Assembly: GCF_019443505.1 (NCBI RefSeq)
Contig: NZ_CP080377.1
Location: forward strand, 3,844,001 to 3,908,000
DNA length: 64,000 nucleotides
Source: Janthinobacterium sp. PAMC25594
Lineage (GTDB): Bacteria; Pseudomonadota; Gammaproteobacteria; Burkholderiales; Burkholderiaceae_D
Direction: 5' to 3'
In this document: positions 27,712 to 35,642 of the stretch, in pieces
Numbering within the stretch: position 1 is the first letter of the stretch
How the letters are laid out: the number at the start of each line of letters is the position of its first letter
The notes under the pieces: generated by a model
What the model saw: the letters and a program-made list of their open reading frames with translations, nothing else
Told to the model about the DNA's origin: nothing
Database searches by the model: none
Position numbers and translations under genes: made by a program

Positions 27712-28635
27712 ATGAATCAACTAGCTAACTTGAACCTGGACATGAATGACGACTTGACGGCGGTGTCGCCGCAAATCAAGGCGCAGATTCTGGCCGAGGC
27801 CCTTCCCTACATTCGCAATTTCCATGGCAAGACCATCGTCATCAAATACGGTGGCAATGCCATGACGGACGAACGCCTGAAGCACGGCTTCGCGCGCGAC
27901 GTCATCCTGCTCAAGCTGGTCGGCATGAACCCGGTGGTGGTGCACGGCGGCGGACCGCAGATCGACAACGCGCTGAAAAAAATCGGCAAGCAAGGCACCT
28001 TCGTGCAAGGCATGCGTATCACCGATGAAGAAACCATGGAAGTGGTGGAGTGGGTGCTGGGCGGCGAAGTGCAGCAGGATATCGTCATGCTGATCAACCA
28101 TTACGGCGGCCAGGCTGTCGGCCTGACGGGCAAGGATGGCGGCTTGATCCGCGCGCGCAAGATGCAGATGCCGGACCGCGAACATCCGGGCGAATTCCTC
28201 GACATCGGCTTTGTCGGCGAGATCGACGCGATCAACCCGGCCGTCGTCAAGGCGCTGCAGGACGATGCCTTCATTCCCATCATTTCGCCGATCGGTTTCG
28301 GCCAGGATGGCCAGGCCTACAACATCAACGCGGACGTGGTAGCCGGCAAGATCGCGGAAATCCTGAAAGCGGAAAAGCTGATCATGATGACCAACATCGC
28401 CGGCGTCCAGGACAAGCAGGGCAACCTGGTGACCGACCTGTCCGCGCGCGAAATCGACGAGATGTTCGCCGATGGCACGATCTCGGGCGGCATGCTGCCG
28501 AAGATCTCGTCCGCGCTCGACGCCGCCAAGTCCGGCGTGAACACGGTACACATCATTGATGGCCGCATCGAACACTCATTATTGCTGGAAGTGTTGACCG
28601 AGCAGGCTTTTGGTACTATGATCCGTTCGCACTAA
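27712..28635 (+). CDS. argB: Acetylglutamate kinase
   Basis: Second step of arginine biosynthesis, phosphorylating N-acetylglutamate with ATP. The 307-aa product has the amino-acid kinase fold with [12 protein letters not shown], the glycine-rich [38 protein letters not shown] and [16 protein letters not shown], all standard ArgB motifs. The [20 protein letters not shown] region corresponds to the ATP site. Length and motifs match the feedback-inhibited ArgB of beta- and gammaproteobacteria. It is followed by a strong intrinsic terminator and then a tRNA gene, so it is transcribed alone. Confidence 0.97.
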   Translation: MNQLANLNLDMNDDLTAVSPQIKAQILAEALPYIRNFHGKTIVIKYGGNAMTDERLKHGFARDVILLKLVGMNPVVVHGGGPQIDNALKKIGKQGTFVQGMRITDEETMEVVEWVLGGEVQQDIVMLINHYGGQAVGLTGKDGGLIRARKMQMPDREHPGEFLDIGFVGEIDAINPAVVKALQDDAFIPIISPIGFGQDGQAYNINADVVAGKIAEILKAEKLIMMTNIAGVQDKQGNLVTDLSAREIDEMFADGTISGGMLPKISSALDAAKSGVNTVHIIDGRIEHSLLLEVLTEQAFGTMIRSH

Positions 28636-28643
28636 AAAATAAT

Positions 28644-28673
28644 TCGGCGCAATTCACCCAGCGCCGATTTTTT
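28644..28673 (+). terminator. Intrinsic terminator after argB
   Basis: TCGGCGC (28644-28650), a 10-nt loop, GCGCCGA (28661-28667) and a run of T (28668-28673) form a classic rho-independent terminator 8 nt after the argB stop and 2 nt before the tRNA gene. Confidence 0.9.
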
Positions 28674-28675
28674 AT

Positions 28676-28750
<75 letters not shown>

Positions 28751-28770
28751 TCGATTTATCCCCGTATCTG

Positions 28771-28865
28771 AAAAATGTCCATGGCTGCGTTGCCTCGCCT
28801 CGCCGTACATTCGTACTGTCTTCGTCTCGGCGCCTTGCCCTGAACACTTTTCCATCTGCTCTGCC
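28771..28865. repeat. 95-bp direct repeat, unit 1
   Basis: Starts AAAAATGTCCATGGC and ends TTTTCCATCTGCTCTGCC. It shares most positions with unit 2 (28882-28976), which has exactly the same length. The centre contains GTACATTCGTAC, a small palindrome. It lies just downstream of tRNA-Thr in a non-coding stretch; frames through it are shadows. Confidence 0.85.
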
Positions 28866-28881
28866 TTCATCTCCCCATAGT

Positions 28882-28976
28882 AAAAATGCCCATGGCGGCG
28901 TTGTCCTTCCTCGCCGTACATGCGTACTGTCTTCGTCAGTCCGCCTTGCCCTGAACATTTTTCCATCTGCTCTGCC
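28882..28976. repeat. 95-bp direct repeat, unit 2
   Basis: Second unit, separated from the first by 16 nt. It begins AAAAATGCCCATGGC, keeps the central CGTACTGTCTTCGTC and ends TTTTCCATCTGCTCTGCC. Its inner palindrome is GTACATGCGTAC. The equal 95-nt length with scattered substitutions implies an older duplication maintained without indels. Confidence 0.85.
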
Positions 28977-29008
28977 GCGTGTTTTGCGCGGCTAAGCCAG
29001 CGTTATCC

Positions 29009-29917
29009 CTAATACACCCGCTCGACCTTTAAGCCCCTTTGACGCAACAGCTCCGGCACGCTTTTCGTTCCGACCAGGTGCAGCACGCCGATGGCGGCCA
29101 GGCTGTGCTTTTCGCGCGCCAGCAACTTGGCGATGCCGTCGGCCAGGGCCGGGTTGCGGCCATCTAACAACACCTTTTGCACGAACTGCGCGGCGAACGA
29201 GGGGTCTGTCGCTGCCTTTGCCGCCAGCTTGTCGAAGGCGGCCGCGTCGGCCGTGCGCCAGGCGTTGGCGATCTCGCGCGCTTCCTGGCTTTGTTCCTGG
29301 TCCTCGATCGAGGCCACGCCGTCTTCCAGGAAGCGGCACTGGTCGAGCGGCGTCATCGCGCCAAACAGCGCCAGCTGGCCTTCCATCGACTCGAGTTCCA
29401 GCACGGGGATCTTGCGCGCCTTGGCCTGCTGCGACAGATAATTGTCGACCGCCAGGTCGGAGCGGTAGCCGAGGGTGGAAAACTCGCCGATGGCCAGCAT
29501 GCTGGCCAGCATCCACGGTTTCATCTGCGCCACCGCTTCGGCCGGAATGCCGTATTTTTGCAACAGCGGCGCCAGGCGCGGGGCCAGGGTCTGGCGGCAG
29601 TCGGCCGGCACTTGGCTGCCCGGCGCCTCCATGCCGTATTTCAGCACGGCGCCCAGGGCGGCGCGCGGGTCGGCGCCGGGATCGATCTCCAGCGCCAGCG
29701 CGCCAGCCTGATGCAGCGCCTGCGTCACGGTGGGTTCCAGCGGATAAAAGTCGGGGGCGCCGACGTGGATGGTGCCGAACAAATACAGGGTGTGGCCGGC
29801 GTCCTGCACCCTGAACAGGGCACCCCGGTTTTGCGCCACGGGTGGCACTTCGGCGAAGGCCGCTGGCAACGGCAACAAGAATAATCCGCAAAACATCACT
29901 ATAATCTGGCGTCGCAT
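29009..29917 (-). CDS. TraB/GumN family protein, exported
   Basis: A 302-aa protein from ATG 29917, chosen because AGGA lies five bases upstream and the product then starts directly with a signal peptide ending in AAFAEV. The TraB/GumN hallmarks are the GxxH motif in YLFGTIHVGAPDFYP near the N-terminus and IGVLHLVGTKSVPELLRQRG at the C-terminus, with LDQCRFLEDG in between. The family has been proposed to have metal-dependent peptidase or heme-related activity, but no role is settled. It is transcribed against argB and away from the HAD nucleotidase. Together with the tRNA and repeats it appears to interrupt the argB-nucleotidase-slmA order common in related genera. Confidence 0.85.
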   Translation of the reverse strand: MRRQIIVMFCGLFLLPLPAAFAEVPPVAQNRGALFRVQDAGHTLYLFGTIHVGAPDFYPLEPTVTQALHQAGALALEIDPGADPRAALGAVLKYGMEAPGSQVPADCRQTLAPRLAPLLQKYGIPAEAVAQMKPWMLASMLAIGEFSTLGYRSDLAVDNYLSQQAKARKIPVLELESMEGQLALFGAMTPLDQCRFLEDGVASIEDQEQSQEAREIANAWRTADAAAFDKLAAKAATDPSFAAQFVQKVLLDGRNPALADGIAKLLAREKHSLAAIGVLHLVGTKSVPELLRQRGLKVERVY

Positions 29918-29979
29918 GGTTTTCCTGATTGTTGAATTTTTCATCTTGCTTATCATCTTGCCTAAAGACTCCTGTGCCT

Positions 29980-30708
29980 GTGTCCCATCTTAACCGCTCG
30001 TCGCCGGTCTGGCTGTTTGACCTCGACAACACGCTGCACAATGCCTCGCACGCCATCTTCCCCACCATCACGGCCAATATGAACACGTATATTGCCCGCG
30101 TGCTGGGCGACGGCGTGACGCCGGCCGACGACGCCATCGTCAATGCGGCGCGCGCGGCCTACTGGCGCCGCTATGGCGCCACCTTGCTGGGCATGGTCAA
30201 GCACCATCAGGTGCAGGCCGCGCATTTTTTGCACGAGACGCACGCGTTCGACGATTTGCGCGCCATGATACGCGCCGAGCGGGGGCTGGGGGCTTTACTC
30301 AAACGCCTGCCTGGCCGTAAAATTTTACTCACCAACGCGCCGCTGCGCTACTCGAGCGACGTGATGCGCCATCTGGGCCTGCGCCGGCACTTTGCGCAGC
30401 ATATCGCCATCGAGGCGATGCATGTGCACCGCCAGCTGCGGCCCAAGCCATCGACGCTGATGCTGCGCAAACTGATGCGCAAGCACCAGATCCGCCCTGG
30501 CCGCTGCATCCTGGTGGAAGACACCCTGGCCAACCTGAAGGGCGCAAAAAAACTGGGCATGCGCACGGCCTGGGTCACGCAATACCTGAAAATGGCCGAT
30601 CCGATCGGCGTGGCGAAGCTGCCCAAGGCGTTAAATCGCCCCGCTTACGTCGATGTCAAAGTAAAATCTGTCCGGCATTTGGTACGCCGCCTTCACCGCC
30701 TGCGTTGA
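29980..30708 (+). CDS. HAD-family pyrimidine 5'-nucleotidase
   Basis: A HAD hydrolase predicted to dephosphorylate pyrimidine nucleoside monophosphates, about 242 aa. Motif I is VWLFDLDNTLHNAS (nucleophile Asp plus DxD), motif II is KILLTNAP, and motifs III/IV are RPKPSTLMLRKL and CILVEDTLANLKGAK. The cap domain contains the Tyr/Arg-rich AAYWRRYGATLLGMVKHH seen in this subfamily. The start is uncertain: GTG 29980 is chosen, with GTG 29974 and TTG 29929 as alternatives and no clear ribosome-binding site. It is upstream of slmA, an association conserved in Burkholderiales. Confidence 0.85.
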   Translation: MSHLNRSSPVWLFDLDNTLHNASHAIFPTITANMNTYIARVLGDGVTPADDAIVNAARAAYWRRYGATLLGMVKHHQVQAAHFLHETHAFDDLRAMIRAERGLGALLKRLPGRKILLTNAPLRYSSDVMRHLGLRRHFAQHIAIEAMHVHRQLRPKPSTLMLRKLMRKHQIRPGRCILVEDTLANLKGAKKLGMRTAWVTQYLKMADPIGVAKLPKALNRPAYVDVKVKSVRHLVRRLHRLR

Positions 30709-30809
30709 AGGGGACTCCTGGGCTTCCGGTTGACGCCGGAAGCCGCACCGCTAGCGGCGGTGACGGAACGCCCCATCAAGGCAGCATTTTTTTAACGACA
30801 AGAGAAAAT

Positions 30810-31385
30810 ATGGCAAGCACACCGCCGGGCCAACGCAGGCTACAAATTCTTCAGGCCCTCGCCGCAATGCTGGAGCAGCCGAAAGGCGAAAAGATCACCA
30901 CTGCCGCACTGGCGGCCAGACTGGCCGTGTCGGAAGCGGCCCTGTACCGCCATTTCGCCAGCAAGGCGCAAATGTTCGAAGGACTGATCGAATTCATCGA
31001 GTCGAGCGTTTTCGGCCTGATCAACCAGATCGCGGAAAAGCACAGCGACGGCATGACGCAGACGCGCGACATCGTCGGCATGCTGCTCAATTTCGCCATC
31101 AGCAATCCGGGCATGACGCGCGTGCTGATCGGCGATGCGCTGGTCAATGAGGACGAGCGCCTGCAAGTGCGCATGAACCAGTTCTACGACCGCGTGGAAC
31201 TGGCGCTCAAGCAGGCCTTGCGCGTGGCCGCCGCCGAAGGCCATGGCAAGGAAAGCGAAGTGGCGGCGCGCGCCACCCTGATCGTCAGCTTCGTCATTGG
31301 ACGCTGGCACCGCTACGCCAAGAGCGGCTTCAAGATCAATCCCTCCCAGGAAGCGGCGCTGCAAATCGCCATGCTGCTGGGGTAA
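30810..31385 (+). CDS. slmA: Nucleoid occlusion factor SlmA (TetR-like)
   Basis: A TetR-fold DNA-binding protein that blocks FtsZ assembly over the nucleoid. The 191-aa product has the SlmA-type HTH ITTAALAARLAVSEAALYRHFASKAQMFEGLIEFIE with the characteristic SEAALYRHF. The C-terminal part includes NPGMTRVLIGDALVNEDERLQVR, matching the NPGLTRILTGHAL region of E. coli SlmA. ATG 30810 is preceded by an AGAGAA site; the frame is open further upstream without a site. It sits between the nucleotidase and the pabBC fusion gene. Confidence 0.92.
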   Translation: MASTPPGQRRLQILQALAAMLEQPKGEKITTAALAARLAVSEAALYRHFASKAQMFEGLIEFIESSVFGLINQIAEKHSDGMTQTRDIVGMLLNFAISNPGMTRVLIGDALVNEDERLQVRMNQFYDRVELALKQALRVAAAEGHGKESEVAARATLIVSFVIGRWHRYAKSGFKINPSQEAALQIAMLLG

Positions 31386-31406
31386 GTCATCGCCGCGGCT
31401 GTCCCC

Positions 31407-33245
31407 ATGCACACCGACTGTTTCGCCCTGCTCGACGACGCCAGCACACCCGGCGCCGGTTCGCGCCTGTACACGGGCCTGGCGGCGGTCTTGCGGTGCG
31501 GCGAGGGGGAGCAGTGGCCGGCCCTGCTCGAAGGGCTGCAAGGGGCTTTAAAACGCGGCCAGTACGCCGTCAGCGTGTGCAGCTACGAGCTGGGCGCGCA
31601 CTTGCTGACCATGCCGCCGCGCGCGGCGGATCCCGGCGCGCCACCGCTGGCGCAAGTGCTCGTCTTTGACCATTGCACGCAGCTGTCGCAGGAGGACGTG
31701 GCGCAGTGGCTGGACGAACGCGTCCGCGCGGATACCGCGCCGGCCGGCGTGGCCGATATTCGCGCGAATGTAGATCAAGCCGAATTCACGCGCGCACTGC
31801 ACCGCATCCACGACTACATCGTGGCCGGCGACACCTACCAGGTCAACTACACGTATCGTTTGCGCTTCGACGCCTTCGGCTCGCCCCTGGCCCTGTATGC
31901 GCGGCTGCGCGCGCGCCAGCCCGTGCCGTATGGCGCGCTGGTGATGCTGCCCGGTGGCGGCGCCCTGCTGTCGCTGTCGCCGGAGCTGTTCGTGCGCCAT
32001 GCGCAAGGCGAGCTGACGGCGCGCCCCATGAAAGGCACGGCGCCGGCCGCTCCCGCCGAACAGGTGGAAGAAAATGCACGCCGCGCCAGGGCCCTGGCCC
32101 ATGATCCGAAGAATCGCGCGGAAAACCTGATGATCGTCGACCTGCTGCGCAACGACATCGGCCGCATCGCCGCCACGGGCTCCGTCAATGTGCCCGCCCT
32201 GTTCGAAGTGACGCGCTACAGCAGCGTGCTGCAAATGACCTCCACCGTGCAGGCGCGCCTGCGCGGCGACGCCAGCCTGGCCGACATCTTCCAGGCCTTG
32301 TATCCGTGCGGTTCGATCACGGGCGCGCCGAAACGCCGCACCATGGAAATCATCGCCGAACTGGAAGGGGCGCCGCGCGGCATCTACACGGGCGCCATCG
32401 GCTGGTTCGATCCACCAAACGCTGGCGCCGCCCACGCCGTGGGCGACTTTTGCATGTCCGTGCCGATCCGCACGCTGGCTCTGCAGCCGGCTGGCCCTGG
32501 CGGCATGCGGCGCGGCGAAATGGGCGTGGGTGCCGGCATCGTGCTCGACAGCGACCCGCACGAGGAATTTGCGGAGTGCCAGCTCAAGGCGCGCTTCCTC
32601 ACGGGCCTCACGAACGACTTCGAACTGTTCGAAACCCTGCACGCCAGCCGCGACTATGGCTGCCGCCAGCAGGAACGCCACCTGGCGCGCCTGGCCGCCT
32701 CCTGCGCCTATTTTAATTTTGCCTGGGATGCGGACGCTGCCCGCGCCGCACTGCTGGCGGCCTGCGCGGCGCGGCCCGACGATATCCCCTTCCGCCTGCG
32801 CCTGGCGCTGCGCCAGGACGGCCAGTTTACGACGCAAAGCGGTGCCCTCACCGCCTTGCCGCAGACGGTCAACATCCTGCTGGCGCCCGACGCCACGACT
32901 GCCGACGACCTGTTCCTGCGCCACAAGAGCAGCGTGCGCGCGCGCTACGACGCGGCCTGGCGCGCGGCCGAGGCGCAAGGCGGCTTCGACATGCTGTTCT
33001 TTAACGAGCGGGGTGAATTGACGGAGGGCGGGCGCAGCAATGTCTTCGTCCGGCTCGATGGCCGCTGGCACACGCCACCCCTGTCCTGCGGCTTGTTGCC
33101 CGGCGTGCAGCGCGCGGCCATGCTGGCCGATCCCGCCTGGGATGCGCGGGAAACCGTCATCACGCGTCCCATGCTGGCGCGGGCCGAGGCGATCGTCGTG
33201 TGCAATGCGCTGCGCGGCGCCATGATGGCGCAGCTTGTCAATTAA
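31407..33245 (+). CDS. pabB: Fused aminodeoxychorismate synthase I / aminotransferase class IV (PabB-PabC)
   Basis: A bifunctional folate enzyme of 612 aa. The N-terminal two-thirds is a chorismate-binding domain with ARPMKGTAPA (catalytic Lys), NLMIVDLLRNDIGRIA, CGSITGAPKRRTMEII and the C-terminal EMGVGAGIVLDSDP. From about residue 400 an aminotransferase class IV / 4-amino-4-deoxychorismate lyase domain follows, with the PLP-Lys region FLRHKSSVRARYDAAW and FNERGELTEGGRSNVFV. Together they convert chorismate plus ammonia to 4-aminobenzoate. The PabA glutaminase is not in the window. The gene is 21 nt after slmA, and its stop overlaps the stop of the convergent DUF1428 gene. Confidence 0.92.
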   Translation: MHTDCFALLDDASTPGAGSRLYTGLAAVLRCGEGEQWPALLEGLQGALKRGQYAVSVCSYELGAHLLTMPPRAADPGAPPLAQVLVFDHCTQLSQEDVAQWLDERVRADTAPAGVADIRANVDQAEFTRALHRIHDYIVAGDTYQVNYTYRLRFDAFGSPLALYARLRARQPVPYGALVMLPGGGALLSLSPELFVRHAQGELTARPMKGTAPAAPAEQVEENARRARALAHDPKNRAENLMIVDLLRNDIGRIAATGSVNVPALFEVTRYSSVLQMTSTVQARLRGDASLADIFQALYPCGSITGAPKRRTMEIIAELEGAPRGIYTGAIGWFDPPNAGAAHAVGDFCMSVPIRTLALQPAGPGGMRRGEMGVGAGIVLDSDPHEEFAECQLKARFLTGLTNDFELFETLHASRDYGCRQQERHLARLAASCAYFNFAWDADAARAALLAACAARPDDIPFRLRLALRQDGQFTTQSGALTALPQTVNILLAPDATTADDLFLRHKSSVRARYDAAWRAAEAQGGFDMLFFNERGELTEGGRSNVFVRLDGRWHTPPLSCGLLPGVQRAAMLADPAWDARETVITRPMLARAEAIVVCNALRGAMMAQLVN

Positions 33246-33601
33246 GCGTCTACACGCATTTCGTAGCCGCCATAAATCATCCGCTTGCCATCGAACGGCA
33301 GCTTGGCCGGATCCATCATCTCGGCCAGGCGCGGGTCTTTCATGACCTTGTCGTTGATTTCATCGCGTTTGGCGCGCGATTCGAACACGATCCAGGAAAA
33401 CACCACCACTTCGCCATCCTGCAAGTCCACCGCCTGCGGGAACGAGGTCAGCTTGCCCGGCTTGACATCGTCGCCCACGCATTCGCGAAATTCCTGCGCA
33501 CCATATTCGCGCCAGACGGCGCCGCAGGCGCGCGACATGGCCAGATAGGTATCGAGCTTGGCTTTCGGTACGGGCACCACAAATCCATCGACATACGCCA
33601 T
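33242..33601 (-). CDS. DUF1428 family protein
   Basis: A 119-aa protein with the DUF1428 pattern: MAYVDGFVVPVPKAKLDTYLAMS at the start, WREYGAQEFRECVGDDV in the middle and the end MIYGGYEMRVDA. The family has a ferredoxin-like alpha/beta-barrel fold related to NIPSNAP/antibiotic-biosynthesis monooxygenase-type dimers, but no function is established. ATG 33601 is chosen for its AAGGAGA site; an upstream in-frame ATG at 33634 lacks one. Its TAA overlaps the pabB TAA on the other strand by two bases. Confidence 0.88.
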   Translation of the reverse strand: MAYVDGFVVPVPKAKLDTYLAMSRACGAVWREYGAQEFRECVGDDVKPGKLTSFPQAVDLQDGEVVVFSWIVFESRAKRDEINDKVMKDPRLAEMMDPAKLPFDGKRMIYGGYEMRVDA

Positions 33602-33681
33602 GATGATCTCCTTGATGGTTGTTTTGACAGACACGAACCACCAGCTTAGGACAATGATGGCAAGACGACAAGCGCGGCATT

Positions 33682-33708
33682 AAAAAAAGCAGGCGCGCAG
33701 GCCTGCTT
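33682..33708 (-). terminator. Intrinsic terminator downstream of the glutathione peroxidase gene
   Basis: On the minus strand AAGCAGGC, a short loop and GCCTGCTT are followed by TTTTTTT, 14 nt past the peroxidase stop. Plus-strand coordinates of the T-run are 33682-33688. Confidence 0.85.
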
Positions 33709-33721
33709 GTGTGTCGGCAAC

Positions 33722-34315
33722 TTACATCGCCAGCGCTTTTTCCACTGCGCCAACGAGTTTCTTGTCGTCCGGCGTCACCTTGCTGGGGAAACTTTCCACC
33801 ACCTTACCGTGGCGGTCGATCAAATATTTATGGAAATTCCAGGCCGGCGTCTTGCCCGTCTGCTTGATCAAGTCCACGTAAAGGGGGTTCGGCGTGGGGC
33901 CGGACACCGCCGATTTGGCGAACATGGGAAACTTCACGCCATAGGTGTTGTAGCAGAAATCGGCGATTTCCTTGCTGTTACCCGGCTCCTGCTTGCCGAA
34001 ATCGTTCGACGGAAAGCCCAGCACCACCAGGCCCTTGCTGCCGTACTTGGCGTACAGCGCTTCCAGCCCTTCATACTGATTGGTAAAACCGCAATAACTG
34101 GCCGTATTGACCACCAGCACGACCTTGCCCGCGTATTGGCACAGGTTTTGCGGCGCCTCATCCTGCAAACGATTGAAGGTCTGCTTGAGGATGGCGGGAC
34201 AGGCCGCTGGCGCAGCGGCAGCTGGCGCGGTTTCGGCGGCATGGACCGGCACGGCCAGGCTGGCACTGGCGGCAAGGGTAGTCAGCGCAAACAGCTGGGC
34301 AAGGATCTTGGACAT
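33722..34315 (-). CDS. Glutathione peroxidase family protein, exported
   Basis: A thiol peroxidase of the glutathione peroxidase family, about 197 aa. An N-terminal signal peptide (LFALTTLAASASLAVPVHAAE) indicates periplasmic location. The active site is NTASYCGFTNQYEGLEALY with the peroxidatic Cys; the other family signatures are LGFPSNDFGKQEPG (Gln) and WNFHKYLIDRHG (Trp, Asn). An extra segment of about 35 residues between the signal and the first family motif contains two more cysteines (ACPAI, NLCQYAG) that might support disulfide chemistry. The start is uncertain: ATG 34315, 34327 or 34348, none with a clear ribosome-binding site. Confidence 0.85.
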   Translation of the reverse strand: MSKILAQLFALTTLAASASLAVPVHAAETAPAAAAPAACPAILKQTFNRLQDEAPQNLCQYAGKVVLVVNTASYCGFTNQYEGLEALYAKYGSKGLVVLGFPSNDFGKQEPGNSKEIADFCYNTYGVKFPMFAKSAVSGPTPNPLYVDLIKQTGKTPAWNFHKYLIDRHGKVVESFPSKVTPDDKKLVGAVEKALAM

Positions 34316-34490
34316 GAGGGGCACCATGGTTGAACGGAAAAAAACCATTCTATGTCAAACGCCGCCCACGCGCATGAGGGCCACAACAACAGCGATAGCT
34401 TGAGCGACATCAACGACAGTGCAGTACTTGCCCAACGCACAGTTTTTTTACCTATGCTCGGCCTTCCTGCCCTTGCCTTGTGGAGTCACC

Positions 34491-35636
34491 ATGTCCTTCC
34501 CGCACCTGACCGCGCACCTGACCACATTAACCACCACCCTGCTGGCCGCCAGCTTGCTCGTCCTGGCGCCAGCAAGCGCGCACGCCGCCACGGCCGCCAA
34601 AGCCGCCAAAGCCGTCAAGCCCGCCGCGAGCAACGATGCCGCCGCCCTGCCCGCCTACCAGGCCGACCTGAGCCAGACCACCGTGTCCGGCCTGTCCTCG
34701 GGCGGCTTCATGGCGGCGCAATTTGCCGTCGCCTACTCGGCCACGGTGGCCGGCGCCGGCATCATCGCCGGTGGCCCGTTTTTCTGCTCTGGCCAACCGG
34801 GCCGCTTCCCCTACATTCCCTACCTGACGAATGCCCTGACCACCTGCATGAATCCGGGCAGCGCGCAGGTGGCGCCGCCCGTGGCGAGCGAATTACTGCG
34901 CGCGGCGAACGATTTTGCGCGCGCCCGTCTCATCGACGACACGGCCAACCTGCAACGCCAGCGCGTGTATCTGTTCAGCGGAACGAAAGACCAGACCGTG
35001 ACGCGGCCGGTGGTGGAACAGGTGGGAAAATTCTATCAACTGGCGGGCACGCCGGCGGCGCAGATCCGCTTCGTCGATACGGTCGGCGCGGGCCATGCCA
35101 TCATCACAGACAACAATCAGGACAAGCCCTGCGCCGTGACGGAGTCGCCGTTCATCAACGACTGCGACTTCGTGCAGGCGCGCGACATCCTGCAGCACCT
35201 GTACCCGGATCTGCAACCGTCGTCGACCACCCTGACGGGCAAGCTGATCGCCTTCAACCAGCGCAGCTTCATCCAGAACGCGTACTCCAGCATGAACAAT
35301 ACGGGCTACGCCTACATCCCGAAAGCCTGCGACAGCGAGAGTTGCCGTGTGCACGTGGTGTTCCACGGCTGCCTGCAGACGACGCAGGCGATCGGCGACC
35401 GCTTCTATACCAGCACCGGCTACAACCAGGTGGCGGACGCCAACAAGATCATCGTGCTGTATCCGCAGGCCGAACCGAGCCCCGTCTACCCGTACAACCC
35501 GAAAGGCTGCTGGGATTTCTGGGGCTACACCAGCATCAATCCGATCGACCCGGACTTCTACCGCAAGAGCGGCACGCAGATGGAAGCGGTCAAGGGCATG
35601 CTGGACCGCCTCGCCGCGCGCCGCGGCTCACGCTAG
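34491..35636 (+). CDS. Extracellular/periplasmic PHB depolymerase-like esterase (type 2 catalytic domain)
   Basis: An exported serine esterase of 381 aa from ATG 34491, which has GGAG 6 nt upstream and starts directly with a signal peptide ending near AHAAT. The nucleophile motif TVSGLSSGGFMAAQFAVAYS lies close to the N-terminus, the order seen in type 2 short-chain PHA depolymerases. Later motifs are YLFSGTKDQTV (Asp), VGAGHAI (His) and the C-terminal VHVVFHGCLQTTQAIGDRF with the oxyanion-type HGC. It differs in architecture from the esterase at 21579, so the window carries two PHA depolymerase classes. The polymer specificity is not proven. Confidence 0.85.
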   Translation: MSFPHLTAHLTTLTTTLLAASLLVLAPASAHAATAAKAAKAVKPAASNDAAALPAYQADLSQTTVSGLSSGGFMAAQFAVAYSATVAGAGIIAGGPFFCSGQPGRFPYIPYLTNALTTCMNPGSAQVAPPVASELLRAANDFARARLIDDTANLQRQRVYLFSGTKDQTVTRPVVEQVGKFYQLAGTPAAQIRFVDTVGAGHAIITDNNQDKPCAVTESPFINDCDFVQARDILQHLYPDLQPSSTTLTGKLIAFNQRSFIQNAYSSMNNTGYAYIPKACDSESCRVHVVFHGCLQTTQAIGDRFYTSTGYNQVADANKIIVLYPQAEPSPVYPYNPKGCWDFWGYTSINPIDPDFYRKSGTQMEAVKGMLDRLAARRGSR

Positions 35637-35642
35637 GCAGCC

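Noticed and set aside
27507..27713. 68-codon minus-strand ORF upstream of argB
   Set aside because: It covers the argB promoter region, lacks a ribosome-binding site and resembles no protein family.
28771..28976. CRISPR array
   Set aside because: Only two units of 95 bp with a 16-bp gap and no cas genes; unit and spacer sizes do not fit.
31548..33071. Minus-strand ORF of 507 codons opposite pabB-pabC
   Set aside because: No recognisable motifs and His/Gln/Arg-rich composition; the plus-strand fusion is convincing.
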